From the NCBI GenBank assembly GCA_947500575.1, contig CANMSI010000001.1, forward strand, positions 1,178,001 to 1,242,000: 64,000 bases of DNA. Direction: 5' to 3'. The DNA is from an uncultured Flavobacteriaceae bacterium (lineage in GTDB: Bacteria; Bacteroidota; Bacteroidia; Flavobacteriales; Flavobacteriaceae). Shown piece after piece: positions 45,001 through 53,814 of the stretch (within the stretch, counting starts at the first letter, position 1; the number at the start of each line of letters is the position of its first letter). The translations under genes were made by a program, and so were the position numbers. The notes beneath the pieces were generated by a model, which was not told where the DNA came from, did not search any database, and was given only the letters and a program-made list of their open reading frames with translations.

Positions 45001-45463
45001 TACTGATTTTGAATTACTATTCCCAGATGATTATGTGAACAATATAACAGAACGTCTTAATTTATACACCCAACTAAATACTATTAAAGAGCAAATAGAA
45101 TTAGAGCAATTTGAAACAGAGCTCACGGATAGATTTGGACCTTTGCCCGCAGAAGTTTCAGATTTGCTAGATTCCGTGCGCGTTAAATGGATCGCAAATA
45201 GTATTGGGTTGGAAAAAATTGTAATGAAAAAAGGAAAGCTTATTGGCTATTTTATAGCCGATCAAGAATCTGGTTTCTATCAGAGTCCATCTTTCACTGA
45301 GGTGCTAAGCTATGTGCAAAACCATGCGAGCATGTGCAAAATGAAAGAGAAACAGACCCGAAATGGTTTGCGATTGCTGTTGGTCTTTGAGCAGATTAAC
45401 TCGGTAGATGCAGCATTAAAAGCATTGCAACCTTTTGAAAAAAAGATGGAAACTGTATCTTAA
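42059..45463 (+). CDS. mfd: Transcription-repair coupling factor
   Basis: 1134 residues. It displaces stalled RNA polymerase and recruits UvrA to lesions. Domains: UvrB-like N-terminal part (about 20-330, with FYPGSYRRPYQIEETDNANV), the RNA polymerase-interacting domain (about 445-510, LDIGDYVTHIDHGIGKFGG), RecG-like motor with Walker A (CGDVGFGKTEVAIRAA, about 595-610) and DEEQ box (about 697), motif VI region GRVGRSNKKAFCYF (about 870), and a C-terminal TRCF domain. The start is GTG directly after an in-frame TAG at 42056. Confidence 0.95.
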   Translation: MLKTGISQAFERSLQLQKLETAIAVSEKKETPKPPIFLDGLTGSSFSFFISESFKQSEKPFLLIFNDKEEAAYYLNDLEQLIGDKDVLFYPGSYRRPYQIEETDNANVLLRAEVLNRINSRKKPAILVTYPEALFERVVTRKELNKNTLKIQIDDTLSLDFFNEVLFEYQFKRVDFVTEPGEFSVRGGIVDVFSFSHDEPYRIEFFGDDVDSIRTFDVETQLSKEKVKKIRIIPNVENKFLNETRESFLKYIAPNTLVFTKNTTLLLGRIDGLFAKAEEAFTQLNSDLKHAKPAALFVTATALKQQLEDFVTIHLKKDVVAAHKEDSITEDTMLRIDFNTKPQPSFNKKFELLIQNLNENHKQGITNYIFCASNQQAQRFKDIFDEGTATVHYKTVVFPLYQGFIAPELKIACYTDHQIFERYHKFHLKNGYAKKQAITLRELNKLDIGDYVTHIDHGIGKFGGLQKIDVEGKKQEAIKLMYGERDILYVSIHSLHKISKFNGKDGAVPKIYKLGSAAWKKLKQKTKSRVKKIAFDLIKIYAKRRLQKGFQYDPDSYLQHELEASFIYEDTPDQSTATADIKKDMESERPMDRLICGDVGFGKTEVAIRAAFKAVDNGKQVAVLVPTTILAFQHNKTFKERLKEMPVTVDYINRFRTAKEKRTTLENLEAGKVDIIIGTHQLVNKQVKFKDLGLLIVDEEQKFGVAVKDKLKSIKENVDVLTLTATPIPRTLQFSLMAARDLSVINTAPPNRYPIDSQVIRFSEEIIRDAISYEIQRGGQVFFIHNRIENITEVAGMIQRLVPDAKIGIGHGQMEGKKLETLMLAFMNGEFDVLVSTTIVESGLDVTNANTIFIHNANNFGLSDLHQMRGRVGRSNKKAFCYFITPPYDMMTNDARKRIQALEQFTDLGSGFNIAMKDLEIRGAGDILGGEQSGFINEIGFDAYQKILAEAISELKENEFKELYEEVEGTPKSFVAETQIDTDFELLFPDDYVNNITERLNLYTQLNTIKEQIELEQFETELTDRFGPLPAEVSDLLDSVRVKWIANSIGLEKIVMKKGKLIGYFIADQESGFYQSPSFTEVLSYVQNHASMCKMKEKQTRNGLRLLLVFEQINSVDAALKALQPFEKKMETVS

Positions 45464-45495
45464 TTGCCCATTAAAAATTTAAGAAACTATTTTTG
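45464..45495 (+). promoter_or_regulatory. Promoter of the TlpA-like thioredoxin gene
   Basis: TTG at 45464-45466, a 21-base spacer and TATTTTTG at 45488-45495, directly after the mfd stop and 39 bases before the ATG at 45535. Good match to the Bacteroidota consensus. Confidence 0.6.
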
Positions 45496-45534
45496 GATCA
45501 GTTTTTGAAAAGTAGTTATAAAACAACAAATTAC

Positions 45535-46860
45535 ATGAAAACTTGTATCAGCATACTTTTAGGGTTGCTAAGCTTTATTGGAGCAGCGCAACATACAATC
45601 TCTGGCACCTTTAGTCCTGCAGAAGACTATAAATGGCTAATTGCGTATCGTTTAAAACCTGGCTCTCAAAATTATGTGGCAGATGCTCCCGTAAAAGATG
45701 GAATTCTCAGTCTTAGTCTCCCAGAAAATACACTCCCTGGAACCTATAGATTGGTATATGCCATTCCTCAAGAAGAATATTATTTTGATATAATCTACAA
45801 CGGAAAAGAAAATATTGAACTTACTTATAATGATACGGATGGGGTTACCTTCATTGCTTCTCAAGAAAACATCTTACTAAACTCTTACTTTAAAAAAGTA
45901 AATGCATTAGAACAACAAATTGTTCAGTTTTACACTTCGCAAAAAACGAATAAAAAAGAGTTTATTGCTTTAGCAAAAGAACTAAAAACAACGCAAGAAT
46001 ATTTTACGGAGAAGTCGCAAGGTCTCATTTGTCATAATTTCATCAAAGCAAATGCTTCTTATATTCCTTCAAAGTATGTTCCTATCCAGGAATATGTAAA
46101 ACAGCGTAAAGAAAATTATTTTACTGCGCTCGATTTTAAAAACACAACGCTTCAAAGCTCTGGTTTCTTAACAGATAAGGTATTAAATTATGTAATGACC
46201 GCATTACCTTTAGATCCCCTAAGTCCTTCAGAAACAGAAGTAGAAATGCAAAAAAATGTAAGTGTTGTGAATACCCAATTAGAAGGTATTTCAACAGCTT
46301 ATAAAACCTCCCTTTTTTACAACTTATGGAAACGAACCAGTGGTAACGGTTTTAATGCTACCTCAGATTTCATATACGACTCCTATCTAAAAGCCTTAGC
46401 AAAAGAAAGCAATCTACCAGAGATTTCAGCTGAAATAGAACAATATGGTAGACTGCGCTTAGGGGCGGTAGCTCCTGAAATTGTTTGGAAAACAAAAGCA
46501 TCTTTGAAAAAATTGAGTGAATTGGAAGGTGCCAACCATTACATTCTTGTATTTTGGAGCAGCACCTGTTCTCACTGTTTACACGAGCTTCCAAAATTAC
46601 ATAAGAGTCTATCTCCTAAAAAAGACATCAAAGTCGTAGCCATAGGAATGGAAGATGATACTGTGAGTTGGGAAAGAGAGTCTGCTAAGTTTCCTAGTTT
46701 TGAGCATGCTATTTCTTTAGGCAAATGGCAAAGCGAATATGCTAGCTTGTATGCCATTCAACAAACACCTACCTATTTTGTGCTAGATAAAGACAAGAAA
46801 ATTATTGGCAAGCCAGAAGACTATGAGAAAACTATAGAATTCTTGGAAAATCTAAAATAA
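45535..46860 (+). CDS. Exported TlpA-like thioredoxin-fold protein
   Basis: 441 residues from the ATG at 45535, where the signal peptide begins (MKTCISILLGLLSFIGAAQ). An N-terminal DUF4369-like beta region and a helical middle (about 25-330) precede a C-terminal thioredoxin domain with redox motif CSHC in WSSTCSHCLHELPKL and the cis-Pro segment QQTPTYFVL. It probably reduces or isomerises disulfides in the periplasm. A longer frame from 45493 would start inside the promoter. Confidence 0.88.
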   Translation: MKTCISILLGLLSFIGAAQHTISGTFSPAEDYKWLIAYRLKPGSQNYVADAPVKDGILSLSLPENTLPGTYRLVYAIPQEEYYFDIIYNGKENIELTYNDTDGVTFIASQENILLNSYFKKVNALEQQIVQFYTSQKTNKKEFIALAKELKTTQEYFTEKSQGLICHNFIKANASYIPSKYVPIQEYVKQRKENYFTALDFKNTTLQSSGFLTDKVLNYVMTALPLDPLSPSETEVEMQKNVSVVNTQLEGISTAYKTSLFYNLWKRTSGNGFNATSDFIYDSYLKALAKESNLPEISAEIEQYGRLRLGAVAPEIVWKTKASLKKLSELEGANHYILVFWSSTCSHCLHELPKLHKSLSPKKDIKVVAIGMEDDTVSWERESAKFPSFEHAISLGKWQSEYASLYAIQQTPTYFVLDKDKKIIGKPEDYEKTIEFLENLK

Positions 46861-46895
46861 TGGCACGGAATATACTTGTTTATATGTGCATTATT

Positions 46896-47555
46896 CTAGA
46901 GTGTTTTTAGATCTTTGATGGTCTTAAAAGCAATATCTACCTGCTCGTCGTTTACCAAAATGGTAAATTCATTGGTAGTAGAAATTACTTCAAACAAAAC
47001 AATCCCTTCCCAAGCCAATCTTTGAAAGATGAAATAATAGATTCCTGGAACGGATACATTTTCTGAAGGTAATTTTACCGTAATTGAAGAGAGGTTCTCC
47101 GCTTTTTGTGTGCAGCGTTCTGTTTTAAAAAGATTCTCCACCACACTATCTAAACTATTACTTACCACAATATTAATCTCATTAACACCACGCGATGAAG
47201 TATAAAATACATCTTGATTGGTATTTACAGCCTCCAATAAAAGTGCCTGTTGCGTTAGGATGGTGTCCGAAGCTAAGAATGTATAATCTGTGAGGGAAGA
47301 ACGAACTGTAATTTCTCCAATATTTTTGAGAACCTTAATAATCTTATGTGTTGCTCTAAATTCCAGATCATCAGATAGTCTTTTCAAAGCCATTACAATG
47401 GCACCATTGCGAATATCCTTTCCCAGCTCATCTTCAATCTCCGGTTTTACTATTCTAGAAAGTGAAGTAAGATTAATAATTCCCTGAGCCAAAGCGCTTT
47501 GTAAAAAAGGCTTCTTTTTAATGTACTGTTCTACAACAGATGAAATTGTCTTCAT
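46896..47555 (-). CDS. ACT-like domain protein of unknown role
   Basis: 219 residues. The N-terminal third (about 1-95) looks like a helical DNA-binding or adaptor region (VVEQYIKKKPFLQSALAQGIINLTSLSRIVKPEIED). The C-terminal part (about 105-219) looks like two ACT-type halves (NEINIVVSNSLDSVVENLF, GIYYFIFQRLAWEGIVLFEVIST, EFTILVNDEQVDIAF). Relatives are sometimes labelled aspartate kinase, which is not right: no kinase domain is present. It may be an amino-acid-sensing regulator; tentative. Confidence 0.65.
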   Translation of the reverse strand: MKTISSVVEQYIKKKPFLQSALAQGIINLTSLSRIVKPEIEDELGKDIRNGAIVMALKRLSDDLEFRATHKIIKVLKNIGEITVRSSLTDYTFLASDTILTQQALLLEAVNTNQDVFYTSSRGVNEINIVVSNSLDSVVENLFKTERCTQKAENLSSITVKLPSENVSVPGIYYFIFQRLAWEGIVLFEVISTTNEFTILVNDEQVDIAFKTIKDLKTL

Positions 47556-47574
47556 AACATATTTAAGATATTTT

Positions 47575-47606
47575 CAAAAATAACAAATTGTTATAAATAA
47601 CACAAA
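47575..47606 (-). promoter_or_regulatory. Promoter with internal palindrome for the ACT-like gene
   Basis: On the minus strand TTTG (47606 to 47603), a 20-base spacer and TATTTTTG (47582 to 47575). This is a very good Bacteroidota promoter 20 bases before the start codon. Between the boxes TAACAAATTGTTA (47581-47593) is a palindrome symmetric apart from its centre base, a likely operator. Confidence 0.65.
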
Positions 47607-47609
47607 TAT

Positions 47610-47969
47610 TTAAAAATGATAGAACGCATCCTCTAAATGTGTAAGCTCAAAAGTCTGCTTATTCTTCAAGATTGTAATAATATCAAATCGTGCTTCTAAA
47701 TCCACTTCATTCGCTATCAAATAATGATCCGCTGCCATCACCAGTAATTTTATCTTTTTCTTACTTACCGTATCTGCAATACGCTCTGTATAATTAGAGC
47801 GTCTAGACTTTACCTCCACAAAAGCCAACACTCTATCTTTTTTGGCAATGATATCTACTTCTGCCTTCCGATACCGATAATTCTGTTCTATAATTTGATA
47901 CCCTTTTTTGCTTAAAAAGGCAACAGCTAATTCCTCCCCTTCTTTTCCAAATTCATTGTTTTGTCCCAT
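47610..47969 (-). CDS. YraN/UPF0102-family nuclease-like protein
   Basis: 119 residues with the family pattern: FGKEGEELAVAFLSKKGYQIIEQNYRYRKAEVDIIAK and AFVEVKSRRS. The core (E, D, E-x-K) is that of a PD-(D/E)XK nuclease fold. Role is not established; it may act in DNA or RNA repair. It lies just upstream of the ACT-like gene on the same strand. Confidence 0.88.
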   Translation of the reverse strand: MGQNNEFGKEGEELAVAFLSKKGYQIIEQNYRYRKAEVDIIAKKDRVLAFVEVKSRRSNYTERIADTVSKKKIKLLVMAADHYLIANEVDLEARFDIITILKNKQTFELTHLEDAFYHF

Positions 47970-48000
47970 TCGTTTTGGATAAATATTTTGTCAAAATGAT

Positions 48001-48031
48001 GCATTTCATCGAAAAAATAGGCATTTCATCG
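48001..48031. promoter_or_regulatory. Direct repeat GCATTTCATCG x2, period 20
   Basis: GCATTTCATCG is exact at 48001-48011 and 48021-48031, 20 bases (about two helical turns) apart, upstream of the DUF1800 gene. Direct repeats with this spacing resemble sites of LytTR-type response regulators. No LytTR regulator is visible nearby, so this is a suggestion only. Confidence 0.5.
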
Positions 48032-48161
48032 TCCAAATCAAACAATCACACGTACTTAAATGAGCAGTACAACGAAAACTTCCAAATCGGAATACTATGC
48101 AAAGTATTGCTTCGTTATTAGTAACCCCATTACTATTAACCTACAAAACGCCTTAAAAGCT

Positions 48162-49637
48162 ATGGAATATTTCATTAACTGTAATACTTCAACATTGGCG
48201 CCGTATACTGTCCCTCTGGATGCAACAAAAGCGGCTCACTTGTACAGAAGATTAGGTTTTAGTGCTTCTGTGGACACCATCAACCAGGCTGTTGGTCAAT
48301 CTGCAAATGCCTTAGTGGATACTATAATCAATGCTGCCATTGGCACTGCACCTATTGCAGCTCCTATTTGGGCAGATTATACCAACGCCAATTATCCAGA
48401 AGATGGAGATTTAAGAAGACAACAAAGAAGACAAGAAGCAGAAGAATGGAGACTCGCTTATGTCAATGCGCTTTTCGACAATACGTTGAAAGATCGATTA
48501 AGTTTCTTTTGGAGCAATCATTTGGTAACTGAGCTTAAAGTATATGAGTGTTCTTCTTTTCTATACTACTACACCAACTGTCTTCAGCGCAATGCGCTAG
48601 GGAATTTTAAAACATTCGTAAGCGAAATTGGATTAACGAGTGCCATGCTATATTACTTAGATGGTGCTTTTAACAATAGTAACAACCCTAATGAAAATTA
48701 TGCGAGAGAGCTATATGAGCTTTTTACCTTAGGGGAAGGGAATGGATATACAGAAGAAGATATTATTGAAACCGCAAAGGCCTTAACGGGTTATGTAGAA
48801 CGCGGCGAAGTAGGATGCACCCAAGTTACTTTCAATCCGGAACGTTTTGATGCAGGACCCAAAACAATTCTTGGGCAAACGGGAAATTGGGATTACAACG
48901 ACGTAATTGACATTCTATTTGATCAAAGACCTACGGAAATTGCTGGGTTCATTTGCAAAAGATTATACGAATTTTTTGTGCATCCAGATGCAGATGCAGC
49001 AGAGGCACAACCTATTATTCAAGGAATGGCCACTACCTTTATTGCCAATAATTTTGAAATAGCTCCTGTATTATCGCAACTGTTTAAGAGTCAGCATTTC
49101 TTTGATGATGAAGCCATTGGTGTGATTATAAAAAGTCCGTTCGATATGTATCTGAACGTGATTAAGGAAACTAATTTTACCTATGATGCTGGTACCATTC
49201 TTAATATTGTAGAGTCGAGCAGACTTCTTGGACAAGAATTATTTTCACCAGTAGATGTGGCTGGATGGCAACGCGACCGTACCTGGATCAATACCAATTT
49301 TATGATTGGACGATGGTTAACTGCAGAGATGATGGTAGATGAATTTTATCAAAACAATCCAGACGAATTTAGAGCTTTTGGCATTGCGGCTACAGGCCCC
49401 AATGGAGCTACTACCAACGACCCCAACGAGGTAGCAACAGCCATTATTAATAAGTTAAGCCCAAAAGGTTTACTAGATGCCGAAATGGCGACTGCCATCG
49501 AGGTTTTTAGAGAACCTTTTAACGATACCATGATGTACGAAAATGGTTCTTGGAACATGAATCTTGAAATGACAGATTCTCAAGTATATCTTTTATTACG
49601 TTATCTAGTAAGACAACCTGAATTTCAACTAAAATAA
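48162..49637 (+). CDS. DUF1800-family protein
   Basis: 491 residues from the ATG at 48162. The family pattern is clear: DATKAAHLYRRLGFSAS, FWSNHLVTELKVYEC, NPNENYARELYELFTLGEGNGYTEEDI, LTGYVERG and VDVAGWQRDRTWI. The frame is open to an ATG at 48060, adding 34 residues that do not match the family, so the inner start is preferred with moderate confidence. The DUF1501 gene follows after 10 bases; the two are nearly always together. Biochemical function unknown; no clear signal peptide from this start. Confidence 0.82.
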   Translation: MEYFINCNTSTLAPYTVPLDATKAAHLYRRLGFSASVDTINQAVGQSANALVDTIINAAIGTAPIAAPIWADYTNANYPEDGDLRRQQRRQEAEEWRLAYVNALFDNTLKDRLSFFWSNHLVTELKVYECSSFLYYYTNCLQRNALGNFKTFVSEIGLTSAMLYYLDGAFNNSNNPNENYARELYELFTLGEGNGYTEEDIIETAKALTGYVERGEVGCTQVTFNPERFDAGPKTILGQTGNWDYNDVIDILFDQRPTEIAGFICKRLYEFFVHPDADAAEAQPIIQGMATTFIANNFEIAPVLSQLFKSQHFFDDEAIGVIIKSPFDMYLNVIKETNFTYDAGTILNIVESSRLLGQELFSPVDVAGWQRDRTWINTNFMIGRWLTAEMMVDEFYQNNPDEFRAFGIAATGPNGATTNDPNEVATAIINKLSPKGLLDAEMATAIEVFREPFNDTMMYENGSWNMNLEMTDSQVYLLLRYLVRQPEFQLK

Positions 49638-49647
49638 ACCTACTACT

Positions 49648-51348
49648 ATGTGCGAAATTGATAACAATCACGGCAGTTTAGATCATAAAGAAGACCACGA
49701 TAAGGAACACAAATACTGGAGTAGGCGTTCTTTTTTACAAGCATTAGGAATCGCTGGTTCTGGTTCTATGCTTTTAGGAAGTCAGATGCTAACCGCTTCT
49801 GCCCCATCGCCATTGACCGCGGCCATTGCAGATTCCCAAACAGATAATATCTTAATTCTAATTCGTTTATCTGGCGGAAATGATGGACTTAGTACCGTAA
49901 TTCCTATCGAACAATATGACGCTTACGCCAACGCTAGGCCTAATATATATATTCCTGAAAGTAAGGTGTTAAAACTTACCGATGAATTTGGAATCCCTTC
50001 TTATATGCAATCTTTACAGCCTATGTGGGCTGAAGGACAATTTAAAGCAGTGCACGGAGTAGGCTATGAAGGACAAAGTTTATCGCATTTTACTGGAACT
50101 GATATCTTTTCCAATACCGATTTAACTTCTACTGGTTTTAGCGGATTAAATACGGGTTGGATGGGAAGGCATTTTGAAAACTTATATCCAGATTACCTAA
50201 TAAATCCACCAGCAGCACCAGCTGCGATTCAGATTGGAAGTTTTGGAAGTCTTGTTTTTCAAGGAGATGAAACGAATTACGCCTTTGTAACCAACAATGT
50301 AGATCAGTTAGAAGAAATTGCTCAGACAGGAGATCAATACAGTTTGGATGAAGCCTTGTTTGATCCATGTATGTATGGAGATCAATTGCGATTTTTGCGT
50401 GGAGTAGCCAATACAACTTTAGAGTATTCTTCCATCATTCATGATGCCTATGAGCGTGGGCAAAATCAGGTGGAATATCAAGATAATGGCTTTGCAAGAC
50501 AATTAGCACTTTTGGCTAGATTGATCAAAGGAAATTTAGGAACCAAAGTTTATATGATCTCCATGGGTGGTTTTGACACGCACGGGAATCAACCTTTGGC
50601 CCATGAACGCTTAATGTCTAACTTATCTGTGGCTATTGATAATTTTTACGATGATTTAGCTTTTACGGAGCAAGATGAATGCGTCTTAAGTATGACCTTT
50701 TCAGAATTTGGAAGACGAATTTTCGAAAATGGATCTAACGGTACAGATCATGGAAAGGCAGCACCTACCCTGTTTTTTGGAACAGGTTTAAATGGAAGTG
50801 CTTTTGTTGGAGATCATCCTACATTAGATAATCCTGATGGACGAGGAAACCTAGAATATACCATGGATTTTAGAGATCTATATGCTACCGTGATGGCCGA
50901 ATGGTTATGCGTTCCAATCCCTTTGGTAGAACAACATTTATTAGATCATCCGTACGCACCTGTTAATCTTGGTTTTAATTGTAGCGGTGTAGACTTTCCA
51001 GATATAGCCTATAGCGATGGAGATCCGACCCTACCAGATACGCCCGGAAGTGGCGACAATACGCCTCCAACTCCGGAATTGGTAAATGCCATAGTGCACA
51101 AACCTTTTTATCCTACGGAACAAGCACCTCATATTTATTTAGAAATGCCTTTTACGGCACATGTAGATATACAGCTCTACAATATTATGGGTCAGAACGT
51201 AGGAACCATTTTCAATGAAATGATGTTGGAAGGATCTACCGAAATTAACATACGAGATCGTATGCCAACTCATTTGGCAACTGGCAAGTATATCTATAGA
51301 ATACAGGTACAGGATCAAAAAATGAGTAAATCGATTATGGTTGCATAA
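49648..51348 (+). CDS. DUF1501 protein with Tat signal and T9SS sorting domain
   Basis: 566 residues. The N-terminus has a twin-arginine motif (WSRRSFLQALGIAGSGSMLLG, from about residue 26), so export is through Tat in folded form. The DUF1501 body (about 65-450) has LIRLSGGNDGLSTVIP, SMGGFDTHGNQ and TFSEFGRRIFENGSNGTDHG, a sulfatase/phosphatase-like pattern. The last ~85 residues form a type A T9SS sorting domain ending in KYIYRIQVQDQKMSKSIMVA. It should reach the cell surface. Partner is the DUF1800 protein. Confidence 0.88.
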   Translation: MCEIDNNHGSLDHKEDHDKEHKYWSRRSFLQALGIAGSGSMLLGSQMLTASAPSPLTAAIADSQTDNILILIRLSGGNDGLSTVIPIEQYDAYANARPNIYIPESKVLKLTDEFGIPSYMQSLQPMWAEGQFKAVHGVGYEGQSLSHFTGTDIFSNTDLTSTGFSGLNTGWMGRHFENLYPDYLINPPAAPAAIQIGSFGSLVFQGDETNYAFVTNNVDQLEEIAQTGDQYSLDEALFDPCMYGDQLRFLRGVANTTLEYSSIIHDAYERGQNQVEYQDNGFARQLALLARLIKGNLGTKVYMISMGGFDTHGNQPLAHERLMSNLSVAIDNFYDDLAFTEQDECVLSMTFSEFGRRIFENGSNGTDHGKAAPTLFFGTGLNGSAFVGDHPTLDNPDGRGNLEYTMDFRDLYATVMAEWLCVPIPLVEQHLLDHPYAPVNLGFNCSGVDFPDIAYSDGDPTLPDTPGSGDNTPPTPELVNAIVHKPFYPTEQAPHIYLEMPFTAHVDIQLYNIMGQNVGTIFNEMMLEGSTEINIRDRMPTHLATGKYIYRIQVQDQKMSKSIMVA

Positions 51349-51370
51349 TCCGCCCCGATAGTGCAACAAT

Positions 51371-51401
51371 GGCCTTTGTTTCTTCCAATGAGACAAAGGC
51401 C
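51371..51401 (+). terminator. Terminator of the DUF1800-DUF1501 operon
   Basis: Arms GGCCTTTGTTTC at 51371-51382 and GAGACAAAGGCC at 51390-51401 (one G-U pair) around a 7-base loop, followed by CTTTCTTTTTT. Confidence 0.88.
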
Positions 51402-51444
51402 TTTCTTTTTTACAGCTCTTATGGATCATCTCTAGCAAAATCTG

Positions 51445-51452
51445 TACTTTTG
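51445..51452 (+). promoter_or_regulatory. -7 box (TACTTTTG) of metG
   Basis: Exact TAnnTTTG match 20 bases before the metG ATG. The -33 side is not clear. Confidence 0.45.
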
Positions 51453-51472
51453 TCCCCTAATTTGATCCATTG

Positions 51473-53572
51473 ATGTCTCAAAACCCAGAAAGTTCTTCCG
51501 TACTATCCAGTGCTGCCAATAGATATACCATTACAGCAGCGCTTCCATATACCAATGGTCCTATTCATATTGGCCATTTGGCGGGCGTATATGTTCCCGC
51601 AGATATCTATGCTCGTTATTTAAGAGGTATCGGAAAAGATGTGGCCTTTGTTTGTGGAAGTGATGAACATGGAGTAGCCATCTCAATGAAAGCTAAGAAA
51701 GAAGGGGTTAGTCCTAAAGAAATTATAGATAAGTACGATGGGATTATCAGACAGTCTTTTCAAGATTTTGGAATTTCATTTAATAACTATTCTCGTACCT
51801 CAGCCAAGGTACACCACGATACTGCTTCCGACTTTTTTAACACCTTATACGCGAAAGGAGATTTCATTGAAGAAACAACCGCTCAATTATACGATGCTGA
51901 GGCGCAACAATTCCTTGCAGATCGTTTTGTAATTGGTACTTGTCCACGTTGTGGGAATGAAGAGGCTTATGGAGATCAATGCGAAAATTGTGGTTCTTCC
52001 TTAAATGCAACAGACTTAATTAACCCTAAAAGTACCATTACAGGTGGTGTTCCATCTTTAAAAGAAACCAAACATTGGTTTTTACCTTTGGATAGATATG
52101 AAGATTTTTTAAAAGAATGGATTTTAGAAGAACATGCCTCTGACTGGAAACCCAATGTGTACGGACAATGTAAATCCTGGATAGATGATGGTCTAAAACC
52201 CAGAGCGGTTACCAGAGATTTGGATTGGGGTATTCCAGTTCCTGTAAAAGGTGGTGAAGGTAAAGTTCTTTATGTTTGGTTTGATGCACCCATTGGATAT
52301 ATATCTTCTACCAAAGAATGGGCAAAAAGAGAAGGAAAAGACTGGGAGCCATATTGGAAAGATAAGGATACACAGTTGGTTCACTTTATTGGAAAAGATA
52401 ATATCGTTTTTCACTGCATTATTTTTCCGAGCATGCTAAAAGCGCATGGAGAGTACATATTACCAATAAATGTTCCGGCCAATGAATTTCTAAATTTGGA
52501 AGGTAATAAATTATCTACCTCGAAAAATTGGGCGGTTTGGTTGCACGAGTATTTACAAGAATTTCCAGACATGCAAGATGTCTTACGCTATACCTTAACC
52601 GCGACTGCTCCGGAAACAAAGGATAACGATTTTACTTGGAAAGATTTTCAAGCTAGAAACAACAATGAATTGGTTGCTATTTTTGGAAATTTCATCAATA
52701 GAGTAACGGTACTTACGCATAAGTATTACAATGGAATTGTGCCATCTCCAAGCAGCTTTAATGCCACTGACCAAGCAACCTTGGAAGCGGTCAAAGCTTT
52801 CCCAAAGAAACTTAGTAATTCTATTGAGCGCTATCGATTTAGAGAAGCTTCGCAAGAGCTAATGAATTTAGCCCGTTTAGGAAACAAATACTTAGCAGAT
52901 GCAGAACCTTGGAAGGTTATTAAAGAAGATGAAGAACGTGTACAAACTATTATGTACGTAGCCCTACAAATTGCTGCGGCTTTATCTGTTTTAAGCGAGC
53001 CTTTTTTACCTTTTACGTCCGCCAAGTTAAAGAGTATTCTGTCCACCACTACAAGTGATTTAGTTAATGTATGGACAGATGTAGCCTCTGAAAAAACCTT
53101 GCTTCCCGCTGGGCATGAGATTGCAAAAAGTGAATTACTTTTTAGAAAAATAGAAGACAAGGAGGTTCAACAACAGTTGGATAAATTGGAAGCGACCAAA
53201 AAAGCCAACGAATCTGCAAATAAAGAAATTATGGCACAAAAAGACACCATTACTTTTGACGACTTTTCAAAACTTGATATGCGAGTTGGTACCATTGTGA
53301 AAGCGGAAAAAATGGCCAAAGCTAAAAAATTACTGGTCCTAAAAGTAGATACAGGTTTAGATACCCGAACCATTGTTTCCGGAATCGCCGAAAGCTTTAC
53401 CCCCGAAGAAATTATAGGAAAAAAAGTAACCGTTTTAGTGAATTTGGCACCCCGAGCTTTGCGGGGTGTTGAAAGTGAGGGTATGATTTTAATGACCGAA
53501 AACGAAGAAGGGAAACTGGTCTTTTTAAATCCAGATGAAGACGGAGTGGGGAATGGCGAAGGGATTAGCTAG
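51473..53572 (+). CDS. metG: Methionine--tRNA ligase
   Basis: 699 residues. HIGH motif in [19 protein letters not shown]-like [10 protein letters not shown], a zinc knuckle [18 protein letters not shown] and a C-terminal tRNA-binding OB domain (about 590-699, [17 protein letters not shown]). The ATG at 51473 is preferred over the TTG directly before it. The 3' end overlaps the small frame at 53553. Confidence 0.95.
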   Translation: MSQNPESSSVLSSAANRYTITAALPYTNGPIHIGHLAGVYVPADIYARYLRGIGKDVAFVCGSDEHGVAISMKAKKEGVSPKEIIDKYDGIIRQSFQDFGISFNNYSRTSAKVHHDTASDFFNTLYAKGDFIEETTAQLYDAEAQQFLADRFVIGTCPRCGNEEAYGDQCENCGSSLNATDLINPKSTITGGVPSLKETKHWFLPLDRYEDFLKEWILEEHASDWKPNVYGQCKSWIDDGLKPRAVTRDLDWGIPVPVKGGEGKVLYVWFDAPIGYISSTKEWAKREGKDWEPYWKDKDTQLVHFIGKDNIVFHCIIFPSMLKAHGEYILPINVPANEFLNLEGNKLSTSKNWAVWLHEYLQEFPDMQDVLRYTLTATAPETKDNDFTWKDFQARNNNELVAIFGNFINRVTVLTHKYYNGIVPSPSSFNATDQATLEAVKAFPKKLSNSIERYRFREASQELMNLARLGNKYLADAEPWKVIKEDEERVQTIMYVALQIAAALSVLSEPFLPFTSAKLKSILSTTTSDLVNVWTDVASEKTLLPAGHEIAKSELLFRKIEDKEVQQQLDKLEATKKANESANKEIMAQKDTITFDDFSKLDMRVGTIVKAEKMAKAKKLLVLKVDTGLDTRTIVSGIAESFTPEEIIGKKVTVLVNLAPRALRGVESEGMILMTENEEGKLVFLNPDEDGVGNGEGIS

Positions 53573-53705
53573 AGATATTATAGCTAATTTAAATGAGATT
53601 GATAAAATAGAAAAAAGCAAAGAAATTTTCTTTCAACTAGATCGCAATGCACTTTTAATGAAAACCTACAAGACCTTTGGTTCTATAAAAGAAGAACCAT
53701 TTTAA
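53553..53705 (+). CDS. Possible 50-residue protein overlapping the metG end
   Basis: An ATG at 53553, in another frame, lies 20 bases inside metG and opens a frame of 50 residues to TAA at 53703. The protein ([16 protein letters not shown], then [19 protein letters not shown]) is a mixed amphipathic helix with no signal peptide. Codon use looks like that of neighbouring genes. It may be a real small gene translated by coupling to metG, or a decayed fragment. Not recognised. Confidence 0.4.
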   Translation: MAKGLARDIIANLNEIDKIEKSKEIFFQLDRNALLMKTYKTFGSIKEEPF

Positions 53706-53814
53706 TTCACTATAGAATTATTTTCTATATTAGACTTGTACATTTTAGCGGATCATACTTTCATCCAATCCACCAAACCATTGAAATTTTGTATCCCTTA
53801 GCATAAAGCGACTA

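Noticed and set aside
46896-47555. Label as aspartate kinase
   Set aside because: No kinase motifs such as KFGGxS are present; only an ACT-like C-terminus can be argued. The true aspartate kinase is at 34182-35435.
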